Shown: positions 1 to 8,370 of the stretch, one piece after another
Position numbering within the stretch: the first letter of the stretch is position 1
Layout: every line of letters starts with the position of its first letter
Source of the DNA: Aggregicoccus sp. 17bor-14
Lineage (GTDB): Bacteria; Myxococcota; Myxococcia; Myxococcales; Myxococcaceae
Assembly (NCBI RefSeq): GCF_009659535.1
Contig: NZ_VJZZ01000001.1
Coordinates: 573,424 to 637,423, forward strand
Length of the DNA stretch: 64,000 nt
Direction: 5' to 3'
The notes under the pieces: model-generated
Seen by the model: only the letters and a program-made list of their open reading frames with translations
Database searches by the model: none
Told to the model about the DNA's origin: nothing
Translations under genes and position numbers: made by a program

Positions 1-1
1 C

Positions 2-646
2 GTCGCCCACGGCAGCTACCTGGTGAACCTCGCCACCGAGGACGCCGGCCACCGCGAGCGCTCCCTCGCGTGCGTCACCGAGGAGCTCACCCGCTGCGAG
101 CGCCTGGGGGTGAGCCTGCTCGTGCTGCACCCGGGCGGCCACCCGGACGAGAAGCGCGGGCTGAGGCTCATCGCCGAGGGGATCGACGAGGTCCACGCCC
201 GCACGCCCGGCTTTCGCGCCCGCCTCTGCCTCGAGGTGACGGCCGGCCAGGGGAATTGCCTGGGCTGGCGCTTCGAGCACCTCGCGGAGATCTTGAATCA
301 GGTGAAGGCCGAGTCCCGCGTCTCTCTGTGCCTGGACACCTGCCACCTCTACGCGGCCGGCTACGATCTGGCCACCGAGCGCGGCTATGCGCAGGTGATG
401 GACGCGTGCGACCGGCTGGTGGGGCTCGAGCGCGTCGCCTGCTTCCACCTGAACGACTGCAAGAAGGGCCTCGGCTGCCGCGTGGACCGCCACGAGGAGA
501 TCGGCCGGGGAGCACTCGGGCTGACGGCCTTTCGCTGCCTCGTCAACGATCCCCGCTTCCGGGACACCGTCGGGGTCCTGGAAACGCCGGTTCCGGAGCG
601 TTATTCAGACGCTCTTCAGCTTCTCCACTCGCTGGTCCAGACGTAA
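2..646 (+). CDS. nfo: Endonuclease IV (AP endonuclease), C-terminal part
   Basis: Endonuclease IV is a zinc-dependent AP endonuclease of base excision repair in the cytoplasm. The gene runs in from the left edge, so only the last 214 residues are visible. The metal-ligand blocks of the family appear in order: HPGGH, the LCLE segment, LDTCH..AAGYD, FHLNDCK followed by VDRHEEIGRG, and GVLETP near the end. These correspond to His109, Glu145, Asp179/His182, His216, Asp229/His231 and Glu261 of E. coli Nfo. The N-terminal ligand region lies outside the window. The next gene starts 18 bp downstream on the same strand. Identification is firm. Confidence 0.95.
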   Translation, partial: VAHGSYLVNLATEDAGHRERSLACVTEELTRCERLGVSLLVLHPGGHPDEKRGLRLIAEGIDEVHARTPGFRARLCLEVTAGQGNCLGWRFEHLAEILNQVKAESRVSLCLDTCHLYAAGYDLATERGYAQVMDACDRLVGLERVACFHLNDCKKGLGCRVDRHEEIGRGALGLTAFRCLVNDPRFRDTVGVLETPVPERYSDALQLLHSLVQT

Positions 647-664
647 AAGCGTCCCTCGCCCGCC

Positions 665-1795
665 ATGCCTGTCTCCCCCACAGCCCCCGGCCGTAAGCCT
701 CCGGCCCCCGTCCCCGCGCCGCTCCCGGAGGACGGATCGGAGCCCCCGCCGAGGCTCGCGCACCTGCCGGCGCGCGACAAGCTCGAGCGCCTGCTGCGGG
801 TGGCCAAGGGTCACAAGCGCGCGCTCATCGTCACCCACGACAACCCGGACCCGGACTCCATCGCGGCCGCGGTGGCGCTGGGCCACGTGCTGGAGAGCTG
901 CGCGGGCGTGGAGGCGGAGGTCGGCTACGGGGGCATCATCGGGCGCGCGGAGAACATCGCCTTCGTGAAGGTGCTGCGCCTGCCCGTCACGCACATCAGC
1001 CAGCTGAACTTCGACGACTACGATCTCTTCGGCCTCGTGGACACGCAGCCGCCCGTGGGCAACCACTCGCTGCCCTCGCGAATCCGCACGGACATCGTCG
1101 TGGACCACCACCCCTTGCGCGACGAGAGCCTGCTCTGCCCCTTCGCGGACGTGGGCGGCGACTTCGGCGCCACCTCGACCATGCTGGTGGAGTACCTGCG
1201 CGCGGCGCGGCAGGAGCCCTCGGTGGAGGTGGCCACCGCGCTCTTCTACGGCATCAAGGCGGACACCCGGGACCTGGGCCGCGAGACGACCCAGACGGAC
1301 GTGGACAGCTACCTGTGGCTGTTCCCGCGCTGCGACAAGCAGCTGCTGGGGCAGATCGAGCACCCGGTGCTCCCCGCGCGCTACTTCCAGCTCTACCACA
1401 CGGCCTTCGAGCGGGCGAAGGTGCACGGCACCGCGATCGTGACGAACCTCGAGGAGGTCTACTCGCCGGACATGGTCGCCGAGGTCGCCGAGCGGATGAT
1501 GTTCCTCGAGGGGATGAAGTGGAGCCTCGCGTACGGGACCTTCCGCAACCAGCTCTTCGTCTCCCTGCGCGTGAAGGACCGCCGCATGAACGCGGGCCGC
1601 CTCATCCGCGAGATCTGCGACAACAAGGGCGGCTCCTCGGGCGGCCACGGGAGCATGGCGGGTGCGCGCCTGCCGCTCTCGGGCAACGCCGCGAAGCGCA
1701 AGGCCTTCAAGCGCGAGCTCGTGGCGCAGTTCCTCGAGGCCTTCGGCGTCTCCGAGGAGCGCCCGGTGGCCCTGCTGTCCGCGCAGGACACGTGA
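665..1795 (+). CDS. DHH/DHHA1 family phosphoesterase
   Basis: This 376-residue protein has the DHH phosphoesterase architecture found in NrnA-type nanoRNase/pAp phosphatases and RecJ relatives. After a proline-rich N-terminal extension of about 35 residues come motif I (THDNPDPDSIAAA, near residues 58-70), motif II (DTQPPVGN), motif III (DHHPLR) and a C-terminal DHHA1 glycine motif (GGSSGGHGSMAGA). The aspartates and histidines that bind the metal pair are intact. By family it should hydrolyse short oligonucleotides or phosphorylated nucleotides, but the substrate cannot be read from the sequence. Its stop codon overlaps the GTG start of the cysteine desulfurase gene by 4 bp, so the two are probably translationally coupled. 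Confidence 0.88.
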   Translation: MPVSPTAPGRKPPAPVPAPLPEDGSEPPPRLAHLPARDKLERLLRVAKGHKRALIVTHDNPDPDSIAAAVALGHVLESCAGVEAEVGYGGIIGRAENIAFVKVLRLPVTHISQLNFDDYDLFGLVDTQPPVGNHSLPSRIRTDIVVDHHPLRDESLLCPFADVGGDFGATSTMLVEYLRAARQEPSVEVATALFYGIKADTRDLGRETTQTDVDSYLWLFPRCDKQLLGQIEHPVLPARYFQLYHTAFERAKVHGTAIVTNLEEVYSPDMVAEVAERMMFLEGMKWSLAYGTFRNQLFVSLRVKDRRMNAGRLIREICDNKGGSSGGHGSMAGARLPLSGNAAKRKAFKRELVAQFLEAFGVSEERPVALLSAQDT

Positions 1796-2949
1796 TCTAC
1801 TGGGATCACAACGCGTCCACCCCCCTGCGCCCCGAGGTGGCCGCGCAGCTCGCGCAGGCGCTCTCTGCGGGCGCCCCCGCCGCGAACCCCTCGAGCACGC
1901 ACCGCGAGGGGCGCGCCGCCCGCGCGAGGCTCGATGCGGCGCGCGCCCGGGTGGCCCGCGTGCTGGGCTGCGAGCCGAAGGAGGTGTGCTTCACCGCCTC
2001 GGGCTCCGAGGCCGCCGCGCTCGCGCTCAAGGGAGCCTTCCTCGAGCGCACGCGGAAGGAGCCCGCGCGCCGGCGCATCGTCACCTCGAGCATCGAGCAC
2101 CCCGCGCTGCTCGCGGCGCTCGCGCAGCTCGAGCCCCACGGCGCCGAGCTGTTGAAGGTGGCGCCGGGGCCTGACGGCCAGGTGCCTCTCGCGCAGCTCG
2201 TGGCGGCGCTCGGCGAGGGCCCGGATGCCGCGGCCCTGTGCTCGCTGATGTGGGCGAACAACGAGACGGGCGTGGTGCAGCCGGTGCGTGCGCTCGCCCA
2301 GGCCTGCCGCGCGCGCGGCATCCCCTTCCACACGGACGCCGTGCAGGCCGCAGGCAAGCTGCCCTTGAGCTTTCGCGAGGTGGACGCGGACCTGCTCTCG
2401 CTCTCGGCGCACAAGTTCGGCGGGCCCGCGGGGGCCGGCGCGCTCGTCGTGCGCGGCGGCCTCGCGCTGCAGCCGCTCACCCCGGGACACCAGGAGGGCG
2501 GACGGCGCGGCGGCACCCAGGCGCTGGCCCTCCTCGAGGCGCTCGCGCTCGCGCTGGAGCTCGCCCAGGCGGCTCAGCCCGCGCACGCCGCGCGCGTGGG
2601 CGCCCTGCGCGACGCCTTCGAGGCCGAGCTCCTCGCGCGCCTGCCGGGGGTACGCGTCAACGGGGGCGGCGCGCCCCGCGTGGCCAACACGAGCAACCTG
2701 CACTTCGAGGGGGCGGACGGTGAGGCGCTGCTCATCGCGCTCGACCTGGAGGGCATCAGCGCGTCCGCGGGAGCCGCCTGCGCCTCGGGCTCCCTCTCCG
2801 CGTCGCACGTGCTGCGCGCGCAGGGGCTGAGCGAGGCCGAGGCCCGCGCGAGCCTGCGCTTCTCCCTCGGCCCCGAGGCGAGCGAGGCCGAGGTCGCGCG
2901 GGTGGTGGCCGCGCTCGTGGCCCACGTGCCCGCGGCGCGCGCGGCCTGA
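1792..2949 (+). CDS. Cysteine desulfurase (NifS/IscS family)
   Basis: This is a PLP-dependent class V aminotransferase-fold enzyme that takes sulfur from L-cysteine for Fe-S clusters or thio-modifications. The start is GTG at 1792, which overlaps the upstream TGA and puts the typical N-terminus IYWDHNAST at the beginning of a 385-residue protein, the usual family length. His103 (SIEHPALL) and Lys208 (SAHKFGG, the PLP Schiff-base lysine) are in place. The active-site loop carries Cys330 in SAGAACASGS, close to the consensus SAGSACSSG. No iscU, iscR or mnmA lies nearby, so whether it serves Fe-S assembly or tRNA thiolation is open. Confidence 0.93.
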   Translation: MIYWDHNASTPLRPEVAAQLAQALSAGAPAANPSSTHREGRAARARLDAARARVARVLGCEPKEVCFTASGSEAAALALKGAFLERTRKEPARRRIVTSSIEHPALLAALAQLEPHGAELLKVAPGPDGQVPLAQLVAALGEGPDAAALCSLMWANNETGVVQPVRALAQACRARGIPFHTDAVQAAGKLPLSFREVDADLLSLSAHKFGGPAGAGALVVRGGLALQPLTPGHQEGGRRGGTQALALLEALALALELAQAAQPAHAARVGALRDAFEAELLARLPGVRVNGGGAPRVANTSNLHFEGADGEALLIALDLEGISASAGAACASGSLSASHVLRAQGLSEAEARASLRFSLGPEASEAEVARVVAALVAHVPAARAA

Positions 2950-2953
2950 GCGG

Positions 2954-3166
2954 CTACCAGCCCTGATCGGGCAGCTTGTCCTTGCGCACCTCGGGAGGCG
3001 GCTCGCCGTAGCCCGGCTCGCCCTCGAGCGGCTCCTTCGTGAACGTCTCCTTGCGGTGCGCGCCCTCCTCGTCCTGGGCCTGCCGGCCCTGGCGCTGCTC
3101 GCCGCTCTCGTCCTGATCCTGGCGCAGCCCGTGCTCGCCGTCCGGGACCTTGGTGTTGTCGCCCAT
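2954..3166 (-). CDS. Small, highly charged hypothetical protein
   Basis: A 70-residue product (MGDNTKVPDGEHGLRQDQ...) rich in Asp, Glu, Gln, Lys and Gly, with no hydrophobic segment, so it is probably cytoplasmic and largely disordered. The ATG at 3166 is preferred over an in-frame upstream start at 3340 because a GGAGGAG ribosome site sits just before it and the upstream extension is Arg/Pro/Ala-rich GC background. It faces the cysteine desulfurase tail to tail, 4 bp apart. I do not recognise a family. Confidence 0.6.
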   Translation of the reverse strand: MGDNTKVPDGEHGLRQDQDESGEQRQGRQAQDEEGAHRKETFTKEPLEGEPGYGEPPPEVRKDKLPDQGW

Positions 3167-3347
3167 GGTGTGCTCCTCCGTGTCTCTCGAGTCCTCGCGC
3201 CCTCTCGCGGCGCGCACGGAGAAAGCTCGGCACGGCAGGTGGCCGCGCGCAGTGCCCGGCGCAGGCCACAGAGACACCGCTCGTCCGGGCGGCTGCTGTC
3301 CGGGAGGCCGCACGGCGAGCGCCCCTGCGCGCTCGGACATCGCTCGC

Positions 3348-4292
3348 TCAGCCCTCGTCGGAGGCGCCGAAGAGCCCGCGCACGAGGGCCGCGATGGCGA
3401 GCGGCGTGCCCACGCGCTCGTCGTAGTGGGGCGCGAGCGCCTCGGCGTACTCGGCGGCGGAGGCGAAGCGGTCCTCCACGCGCTCGGCGAAGCCGCGCGC
3501 CACCACGGCCTCCAGCGCCTCGGGGAGCTCGGGGCGCAGCGCGCGCAGCGGGCGGTAGCTGCGGCTGCGGATCGCCTGGAACACGGCCTCCGGCGTGGGG
3601 CCGGTGAAGGGGCGCTCGAGCGTGAGCAGCTCGTAGAGCACCACCGTGGCGGCCCACAGATCCAGCGGCGCCGAGACCTCGCCCTCCAGCGCCTCGGGCG
3701 AGAGGTAGTAGGGCTTGCCCAGCGTCTCCGCGCCCGAGTGCGCGCCGCCCACGCGCACGCGCGCCACGCCGAAGTCCCCCAGCTTCACCTCGCCGAGCCG
3801 CGAGATGAACACGTTGGAGGGGGACACGTCGCAGTGCACGATGCCCAGCGGCTGCCCGGCCGAGCCGCGCGCCCCGTGCGCGAAGGAGAGCGCCCCCAGC
3901 AGCACCTTCGCCAGGTACACGCCAAAGTCCACCGGCAGCGGGATGCCGCGCGACTTGCAGCGGCGCAGCACCTGGGCGAGGTCGCGCCCGTCCACCAGCT
4001 CCATCACGATGAAGTACTGGCCCGCGAGCGCGCCCACCTCGAGCACCCGCACGATGTTCGGGTGCGCGAGCGCCTGGGTGAGGTCCGCCTCGCTGAGGAA
4101 GCGCACCACGGTGTCCGCGTCTCCGGTGAGCGCGGGGTGCAGGCGCTTGAGCGCCACGGTCCAGCCCTCGCGGGGGCCGGAGAGCACGCGCGCGCGGAAC
4201 ACCTCGGCCATGCCCCCGCGGCCGAGCGCCGAGAGCAGCTCGTAGTTGCCGAAGAGCCGAAGGCTCTGGCGCGAGGGCGGCGGCGCGGTCAC
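3348..4292 (-). CDS. Serine/threonine protein kinase with HCD in place of HRD
   Basis: A 314-residue soluble Hanks-type kinase that is little more than a catalytic domain, with no membrane span. It has the Gly-rich loop GRGGMAEV (residues 24-31), Lys49 in VALK, the catalytic loop HCDVSPSN (His153-Cys154-Asp155, Asn160) and DFG (173-175). The Arg of HRD is replaced by Cys, which makes it a non-RD kinase that need not depend on activation-loop phosphorylation. All residues needed for phosphotransfer remain. The GTG start at 4292 overlaps the stop of the upstream TPR gene by 4 bp, so the pair is coupled and may work together. Confidence 0.92.
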   Translation of the reverse strand: MTAPPPSRQSLRLFGNYELLSALGRGGMAEVFRARVLSGPREGWTVALKRLHPALTGDADTVVRFLSEADLTQALAHPNIVRVLEVGALAGQYFIVMELVDGRDLAQVLRRCKSRGIPLPVDFGVYLAKVLLGALSFAHGARGSAGQPLGIVHCDVSPSNVFISRLGEVKLGDFGVARVRVGGAHSGAETLGKPYYLSPEALEGEVSAPLDLWAATVVLYELLTLERPFTGPTPEAVFQAIRSRSYRPLRALRPELPEALEAVVARGFAERVEDRFASAAEYAEALAPHYDERVGTPLAIAALVRGLFGASDEG

Positions 4293-5254
4293 GGCCTCGC
4301 GCGCCCTCGCCGCGCCTCGGCGCGCTGCTGCTCGTCCGCGCGCTTCACCAGCGCCTTGAACTCCGGATCGTTGCCCAGCAGGCGGTTCAGGTCCGCGTCC
4401 TGGCGCATCTCGTCCGGCAGGGCGAAGCCCAGCTCCACCGCGCGCCCCAGGTCGCGCAGGGCGCTCGCGCGATCCTTGAGCCGGCTGTGCGCGCAGGCGA
4501 GGTTGAAGAAGGTGGTGGGCTCGCGGGGGTTGAGCTCCGCGGAGTGCTCGTAGGCCGCGAGCGCCGCGGGCACGCGGCCGCGGAAGAACTCCGCCACCCC
4601 GAGCAGCTGGTAGGCCGCCCAGTTGCGCTCGTCGTAGGAGATGCCGACCTGCAGCTGCTGCGCGGCGCCCACGTAGTCGCGCGCGGCGAGCAGGCGCTGG
4701 CCCTTCTCGAAGGCGGCCTTCGCAGCCTCGGGGTTGCTCGTCCCGCGCACGGGCTCCGCCGCGCTCGCGCTGCCCGGCCGGGCGCCGGGGCCCGCGGCCA
4801 CCAGCACCAGCGCGCCGCCCTCCCCGAGCGCCGCCGAGCGGCACCCGGGCTCCAGCCGCACGTGGCCCGAGAGCGTGTGATCCGCAGGGTTGTAGAAGGC
4901 GAGCAGCGGGTAGCTGCGCTCCGGCGCGCACGCCGCGCCCGTCTGGCACAGGAGCACCGAGCCCACCAGCACCTGGCCCTGGAATTGGCCCTCCAGCACC
5001 CGGCGTTTCTCCTCGAAACCGCAGGCGCCTCCGCCCGCGGCGTGGCCGCTCACCCGGTCTCCCTCGCGGCTCAGGAGCAGGGGGCCGAGCGGGTCCGCCC
5101 GGTACAGGCCCTCGGGCGCGGGGGAGCCGGGCACGGGCGCCGCCGAGCCCACGGGCGCAGCGCCCAGGACGAGCAGTGCGAGCAACGGGAGGCAGGGGAG
5201 GCGCATCGGAAAGGGCTGCACCGGCGGCGAGATGTGCAAACTATCCGACAGCAT
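4289..5254 (-). CDS. Exported TPR-repeat protein
   Basis: A predicted exported protein of 321 residues. The ATG at 5254 is chosen because a near-perfect Shine-Dalgarno (GGGGAGGAGG) lies about 7 bases upstream. An inner ATG at 5206 (MRLPCLPLLALLVLG) lacks such a site but gives a more conventional signal peptide. A hydrophobic core and an Ala-rich cleavage region (GSAAP) follow. The first half is Cys-containing and has no family I recognise. The second half holds about three TPR units (GQRLLAARDYVGAAQQL, WAAYQLLGVAEFFRG, PTTFFNLACAHSRLKD). It is translationally coupled to the kinase downstream and may act as its periplasmic or scaffolding partner; that role is inferred. Confidence 0.82.
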   Translation of the reverse strand: MLSDSLHISPPVQPFPMRLPCLPLLALLVLGAAPVGSAAPVPGSPAPEGLYRADPLGPLLLSREGDRVSGHAAGGGACGFEEKRRVLEGQFQGQVLVGSVLLCQTGAACAPERSYPLLAFYNPADHTLSGHVRLEPGCRSAALGEGGALVLVAAGPGARPGSASAAEPVRGTSNPEAAKAAFEKGQRLLAARDYVGAAQQLQVGISYDERNWAAYQLLGVAEFFRGRVPAALAAYEHSAELNPREPTTFFNLACAHSRLKDRASALRDLGRAVELGFALPDEMRQDADLNRLLGNDPEFKALVKRADEQQRAEARRGRARP

Positions 5255-5391
5255 AGAGGTGCCTCCTCCCCCTGTAAACGCACGCACGACGCCTTGACCG
5301 GCGGCAGAGGCGTCCTTATCATTTCAGCAGGCAGCTTGACGTTTTGCCTGTGACTTCAGGAGTTTAGAGTAGAACGGGTTGTTAAAAGGCT

Positions 5392-5585
5392 GTCCCCTGC
5401 GGGGCGCGTGATGCCCAGCAGAAATTCGAACCGATACGTCCACTACGGGGTCCGTTTCGGGTTCCATGTGCAAGCCCTCCCCCTCACGGGGAGAGGGAAG
5501 CCTACGGAGCCATTCTCGGGTCCCACCTGGTTTCTACTGGGTTCAATGGACGCTTGGCACACGGCCATACGGCGGGGGACTTTTT
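5392..5585 (+). ncRNA. ssrS: Probable 6S RNA
   Basis: The 345-bp gap before ygfA holds an RNA-like element in the classic genomic position of 6S RNA. A closing stem pairs GTCCCCTGC (5392-5400) with GCGGGGGAC (5572-5580) over 9 bp, spans about 189 nt and is followed by TTTTT, as in an intrinsic terminator. Inside are a G+C-rich hairpin (CCCTCCCC/GGGGAGAGGG, 5475-5497) and a segment GGGTTCAATGGACGC that resembles the 3' side of E. coli 6S; the 5' GTCCCCTG also resembles the E. coli sequence. A TTGAC at 5336 and a TAGAGTAGAAC stretch at 5365 may form its promoter. 6S RNA sequesters the housekeeping RNA polymerase holoenzyme. This call is by eye, without a covariance model. Confidence 0.7.
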
Positions 5586-5603
5586 CTTCGGAGCGGCAAG
5601 GGC

Positions 5604-6227
5604 GTGAGCGAGACGGCGGTGGATCAGGGGGCGGCCCGGAAGGTGACGTTGCGCGAGGAGCTGACCGCGCGGCGCAAGGCGATGACGCCAGACGTCATCG
5701 ACGGGCGAGGGTTGAAGGTTCAGTCTCGTTTTTTGGCGTCACCGTACTACCAGAAGGCCCGGACCGTGGCGCTCTACGCGCCCATCCGGGGTGAAGTGCC
5801 CACGCGGGACATCCTGATCGCGGCGCTCGCCGACGAGAAGGTGGTCTGCTACCCGCTCTCGCACGTCCACGGCCGCATCCTCTCGTTCCGGGCGATCACG
5901 TCCGAGAGCGAGCTGGAGCCGGGCCGCCTGGGCGTGCGCGAGCCCAACAGCGCGAGCGAGCTGGTGCCGGTGGACCAGATCGATCTCTTCGTGGTGCCGG
6001 GGCTCGGCTTCACGCGCGACGGCAAGCGCCTGGGGCGCGGGGGCGGCTACTACGACGCCACCCTGCGCGCCGCGAGCGCCCGCAGCCGGCGCGTGGGCCT
6101 GGCCTTCTCGGACCAGGTAGTCAACGTGCTGCCCACCAACCAGGATGACGTGGACATGGACCTGGTGGTGACCGAGTCTGAGTCCCTTCGCGGGCTGTGC
6201 CGCGACTGGGAGTTCGGCGACGCGTGA
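5604..6227 (+). CDS. ygfA: 5-formyltetrahydrofolate cyclo-ligase
   Basis: A 207-residue cytoplasmic enzyme that uses ATP to convert 5-formyl-THF to 5,10-methenyl-THF in one-carbon metabolism. Motifs include the N-terminal LREELTARRKAM helix, YAPIRGEVPT, VVPGLGFTRDGKRLGRGGGYYDATL (the ATP/folate site) and the C-terminal VGLAFSDQVV and DVDMDLVVTE blocks. The GTG at 5604 is chosen because upstream in-frame sequence falls inside the predicted 6S RNA and a GGAG lies 10 bases before it. The 6S-ygfA arrangement is common in proteobacteria. Its stop overlaps the GTG of the next gene. Confidence 0.93.
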   Translation: MSETAVDQGAARKVTLREELTARRKAMTPDVIDGRGLKVQSRFLASPYYQKARTVALYAPIRGEVPTRDILIAALADEKVVCYPLSHVHGRILSFRAITSESELEPGRLGVREPNSASELVPVDQIDLFVVPGLGFTRDGKRLGRGGGYYDATLRAASARSRRVGLAFSDQVVNVLPTNQDDVDMDLVVTESESLRGLCRDWEFGDA

Positions 6228-7015
6228 AAGTCCTCTTCATGGGCGATGTGGTGGGCAAGCCGGGTCTGACGGCGGTGCGCACCCTGTTGCCCAAGCTCAT
6301 CGGCCGGCACTCCATCGATCTGGTCATCGCGAACGCGGAGAACAGCGAGGGGGGTGCCGGCATCTCCGGCGAGACGGCGGAGCACCTGCTGCAGAGTGAG
6401 GTGAACCTCCTCACCAGCGGCAACCACTTCTGGACCAAGAAGCAGATCCTGCCCTGGATCCAGGAGAACCCGGACCTGCTCCTGCGCCCCGCGAACTACC
6501 CCAAGGGCGCGCCGGGCAAGGGCCACACCGTCATCCAGACGCCGGGAGGCCGCAAGCTCGGGGTGATCAACCTCGAGGGGCGCGTCTTCATGAAGCCCCT
6601 GGACAACCCCTTCCCGCTCGCGCTGCAGCTCGTCGAGGAGCTCAAGAAGCAGACGAACTGCATCCTCGTGGACATGCACTGCGAGGCCACGAGCGAGAAG
6701 AATGCGATGGGCGCGCACCTCGACGGCAAGGTGAGCGCGGTGGTGGGCACCCACACCCACGTGCAGACGGCGGACGAGCGCATCCTCCCGGGCGGCACCG
6801 CCTTCATCACGGACGTGGGCATGTGCGGCCCGCTCGACTCGGTGATCGGCGTACGCAAGGAGCTCTCCGTGGAGCGCTTCGTCACGCTGCGCCACACCCC
6901 GTACGAGGTGGCCAAGAACCTGGTCTACCTGCAGGGCGTGGTCATCGACATCGACGACGCCAGCGGCCGCGCGCGCAGCATCGAGCGGGTGCGCGAGCAC
7001 CTGCCGGGCACCTAG
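6224..7015 (+). CDS. YmdB-type metallophosphoesterase
   Basis: A 263-residue member of the TIGR00282/YmdB family. Bacillus YmdB is a 2',3'-cyclic nucleotide phosphodiesterase that affects biofilm and sporulation decisions. Metal-binding blocks are intact: VLFMGDVVGKPG at the N-terminus, ANAENSEGG, SGNHFW, VDMHCEATSEK, GTHTHVQTAD and TAFITDVGMCGP. The GTG at 6224 overlaps the ygfA stop (GTGA), which implies coupled translation. No membrane segment is seen. The enzyme class is clear, but a role in myxobacterial development or signalling is only suggested by the Bacillus homologue. Confidence 0.92.
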   Translation: MKVLFMGDVVGKPGLTAVRTLLPKLIGRHSIDLVIANAENSEGGAGISGETAEHLLQSEVNLLTSGNHFWTKKQILPWIQENPDLLLRPANYPKGAPGKGHTVIQTPGGRKLGVINLEGRVFMKPLDNPFPLALQLVEELKKQTNCILVDMHCEATSEKNAMGAHLDGKVSAVVGTHTHVQTADERILPGGTAFITDVGMCGPLDSVIGVRKELSVERFVTLRHTPYEVAKNLVYLQGVVIDIDDASGRARSIERVREHLPGT

Positions 7016-7046
7016 ACGCGCTCGGCCAGTGCGCTAAAACGCGCCC

Positions 7047-8309
7047 ATGGCTTCAGACGCGCTGCGCAGAGCGACCCCCGAGGAGCAGTTCCAGGAAGTG
7101 ACCCGCGGCACGGTGGACCTGCAGGTCGCCGAGGAGCTGCAGAAGAAGCTCAAGCGCTCCTACGACTCAGGCAAGCCGCTGGTCATCAAGGCGGGCTTCG
7201 ATCCGACGCGGCCCGACCTGCACCTGGGGCACTCGCTGCTGCTCACGCGCATGCGGCGCTTCCAGGAGTTCGGCCACACGGTGGTGTTCCTGATCGGCGA
7301 CTTCACCGGGCTCATCGGTGACCCCACCGGCAAGAACGCGACCCGCCCTCCCCTCACCCGCGACGAGGTGGCGGCGAACGCGGAGACCTACAAGAAGCAG
7401 GTCTTCAAGGTGCTCGACCCGGCGGTGACGCAGGTGCGCTTCAACTCCGAGTGGCTCGACAAGCTCGGCACCGAGGGCACCATCCGCCTCGCCGCGCGCT
7501 ACTCGGTGGCGCGCATGCTCGAGCGCGACGACTTCAAGAAGCGCTTCCGCGACGGGCGCACCATCGCGATCCACGAGTTCCTCTACCCGCTGCTGCAGGG
7601 CTACGACTCGGTGGCGCTCAAGGCGGACGTGGAGCTGGGCGGAACGGATCAGCTCTTCAACCTGCTCGTGGGCAGGACGCTGATGAAGGAGAGCGAGATG
7701 GAGCCGCAGATCGTCATGACCGGGCCCATCCTCGAGGGCCTCGACGCGAAGGCGGTCGACGGGAAGATCGAGGGGAACAAGATGTCCAAGAGCCTCGACA
7801 ACTACGTGGGCGTCGACGAGCCGGCCGAGCAGATCTTCGGCAAGCTGATGAGCATCACGGACGACCTGATGTGGCGCTACTACGAGCTGCTGTCGGGCCG
7901 CTCGCTCGCAGAGGTGCAGCAGCTCAAGAGCGACGTGGCGAGCGGCAAGGCGCACCCCAAGGCCGCGAAGGTGGCCTTCGCGCAGGAGATCGCGAGCCGC
8001 TTCCAGGGCGCCGAGGCGGGCCGTAAGGCGGCCGAGGACTTCGAGAAGCGCTTCGCGGAGAAGAAGCTCGTGGTCGAGGACCTGCCGCTGGTGGAGGTGC
8101 CGCTCGCGGGCGCTGCGGCCATGGGCGTGGCGAAGGTCGCGACCGAGGCCAAGCTCACGGCGAGCGTCACCGAGGCGCGCAAGCTGATGGCCCAGGGCGG
8201 CGTGCGGGTGAACGGAGAGAAGGTCTCCGACCCGAAGGCGGAGCTGGGCCCCGGCGAGTACCTGGTGCAGGTGGGAAAGCTCAAGGCCGCCCGCGTCCGC
8301 ATCGCGTAG
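7047..8309 (+). CDS. tyrS: Tyrosyl-tRNA synthetase
   Basis: This 420-residue class I aminoacyl-tRNA synthetase charges tRNA-Tyr. The HIGH motif appears as HLGH within [15 protein letters not shown], and KMSKS is at residues 245-249 (NKMSKSLDN). The tyrosine-binding segment [26 protein letters not shown] is typical. The C-terminus is an S4 RNA-binding domain ([18 protein letters not shown]). Its sequence style matches the TyrZ-like subgroup. It begins 31 bp after the phosphodiesterase stop, with no strong ribosome site but the only sensible ATG. Confidence 0.96.
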   Translation: MASDALRRATPEEQFQEVTRGTVDLQVAEELQKKLKRSYDSGKPLVIKAGFDPTRPDLHLGHSLLLTRMRRFQEFGHTVVFLIGDFTGLIGDPTGKNATRPPLTRDEVAANAETYKKQVFKVLDPAVTQVRFNSEWLDKLGTEGTIRLAARYSVARMLERDDFKKRFRDGRTIAIHEFLYPLLQGYDSVALKADVELGGTDQLFNLLVGRTLMKESEMEPQIVMTGPILEGLDAKAVDGKIEGNKMSKSLDNYVGVDEPAEQIFGKLMSITDDLMWRYYELLSGRSLAEVQQLKSDVASGKAHPKAAKVAFAQEIASRFQGAEAGRKAAEDFEKRFAEKKLVVEDLPLVEVPLAGAAAMGVAKVATEAKLTASVTEARKLMAQGGVRVNGEKVSDPKAELGPGEYLVQVGKLKAARVRIA

Positions 8310-8370
8310 TCGGCGTCGAGGGTGCCGGGCTCGCCACCGTGAGCCCGTGCGCACGCTACAGTGCGCCGCG

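Noticed and set aside
2954-3340. Longer form of the small charged protein starting at 3340
   Set aside because: The extra N-terminus is GC-biased filler, and the only good ribosome site precedes the inner ATG at 3166.
3348-4292. Pseudokinase because HRD is changed
   Set aside because: The Arg change alone does not abolish catalysis; the VALK Lys, catalytic Asp155, Asn160 and DFG Asp173 are all kept.
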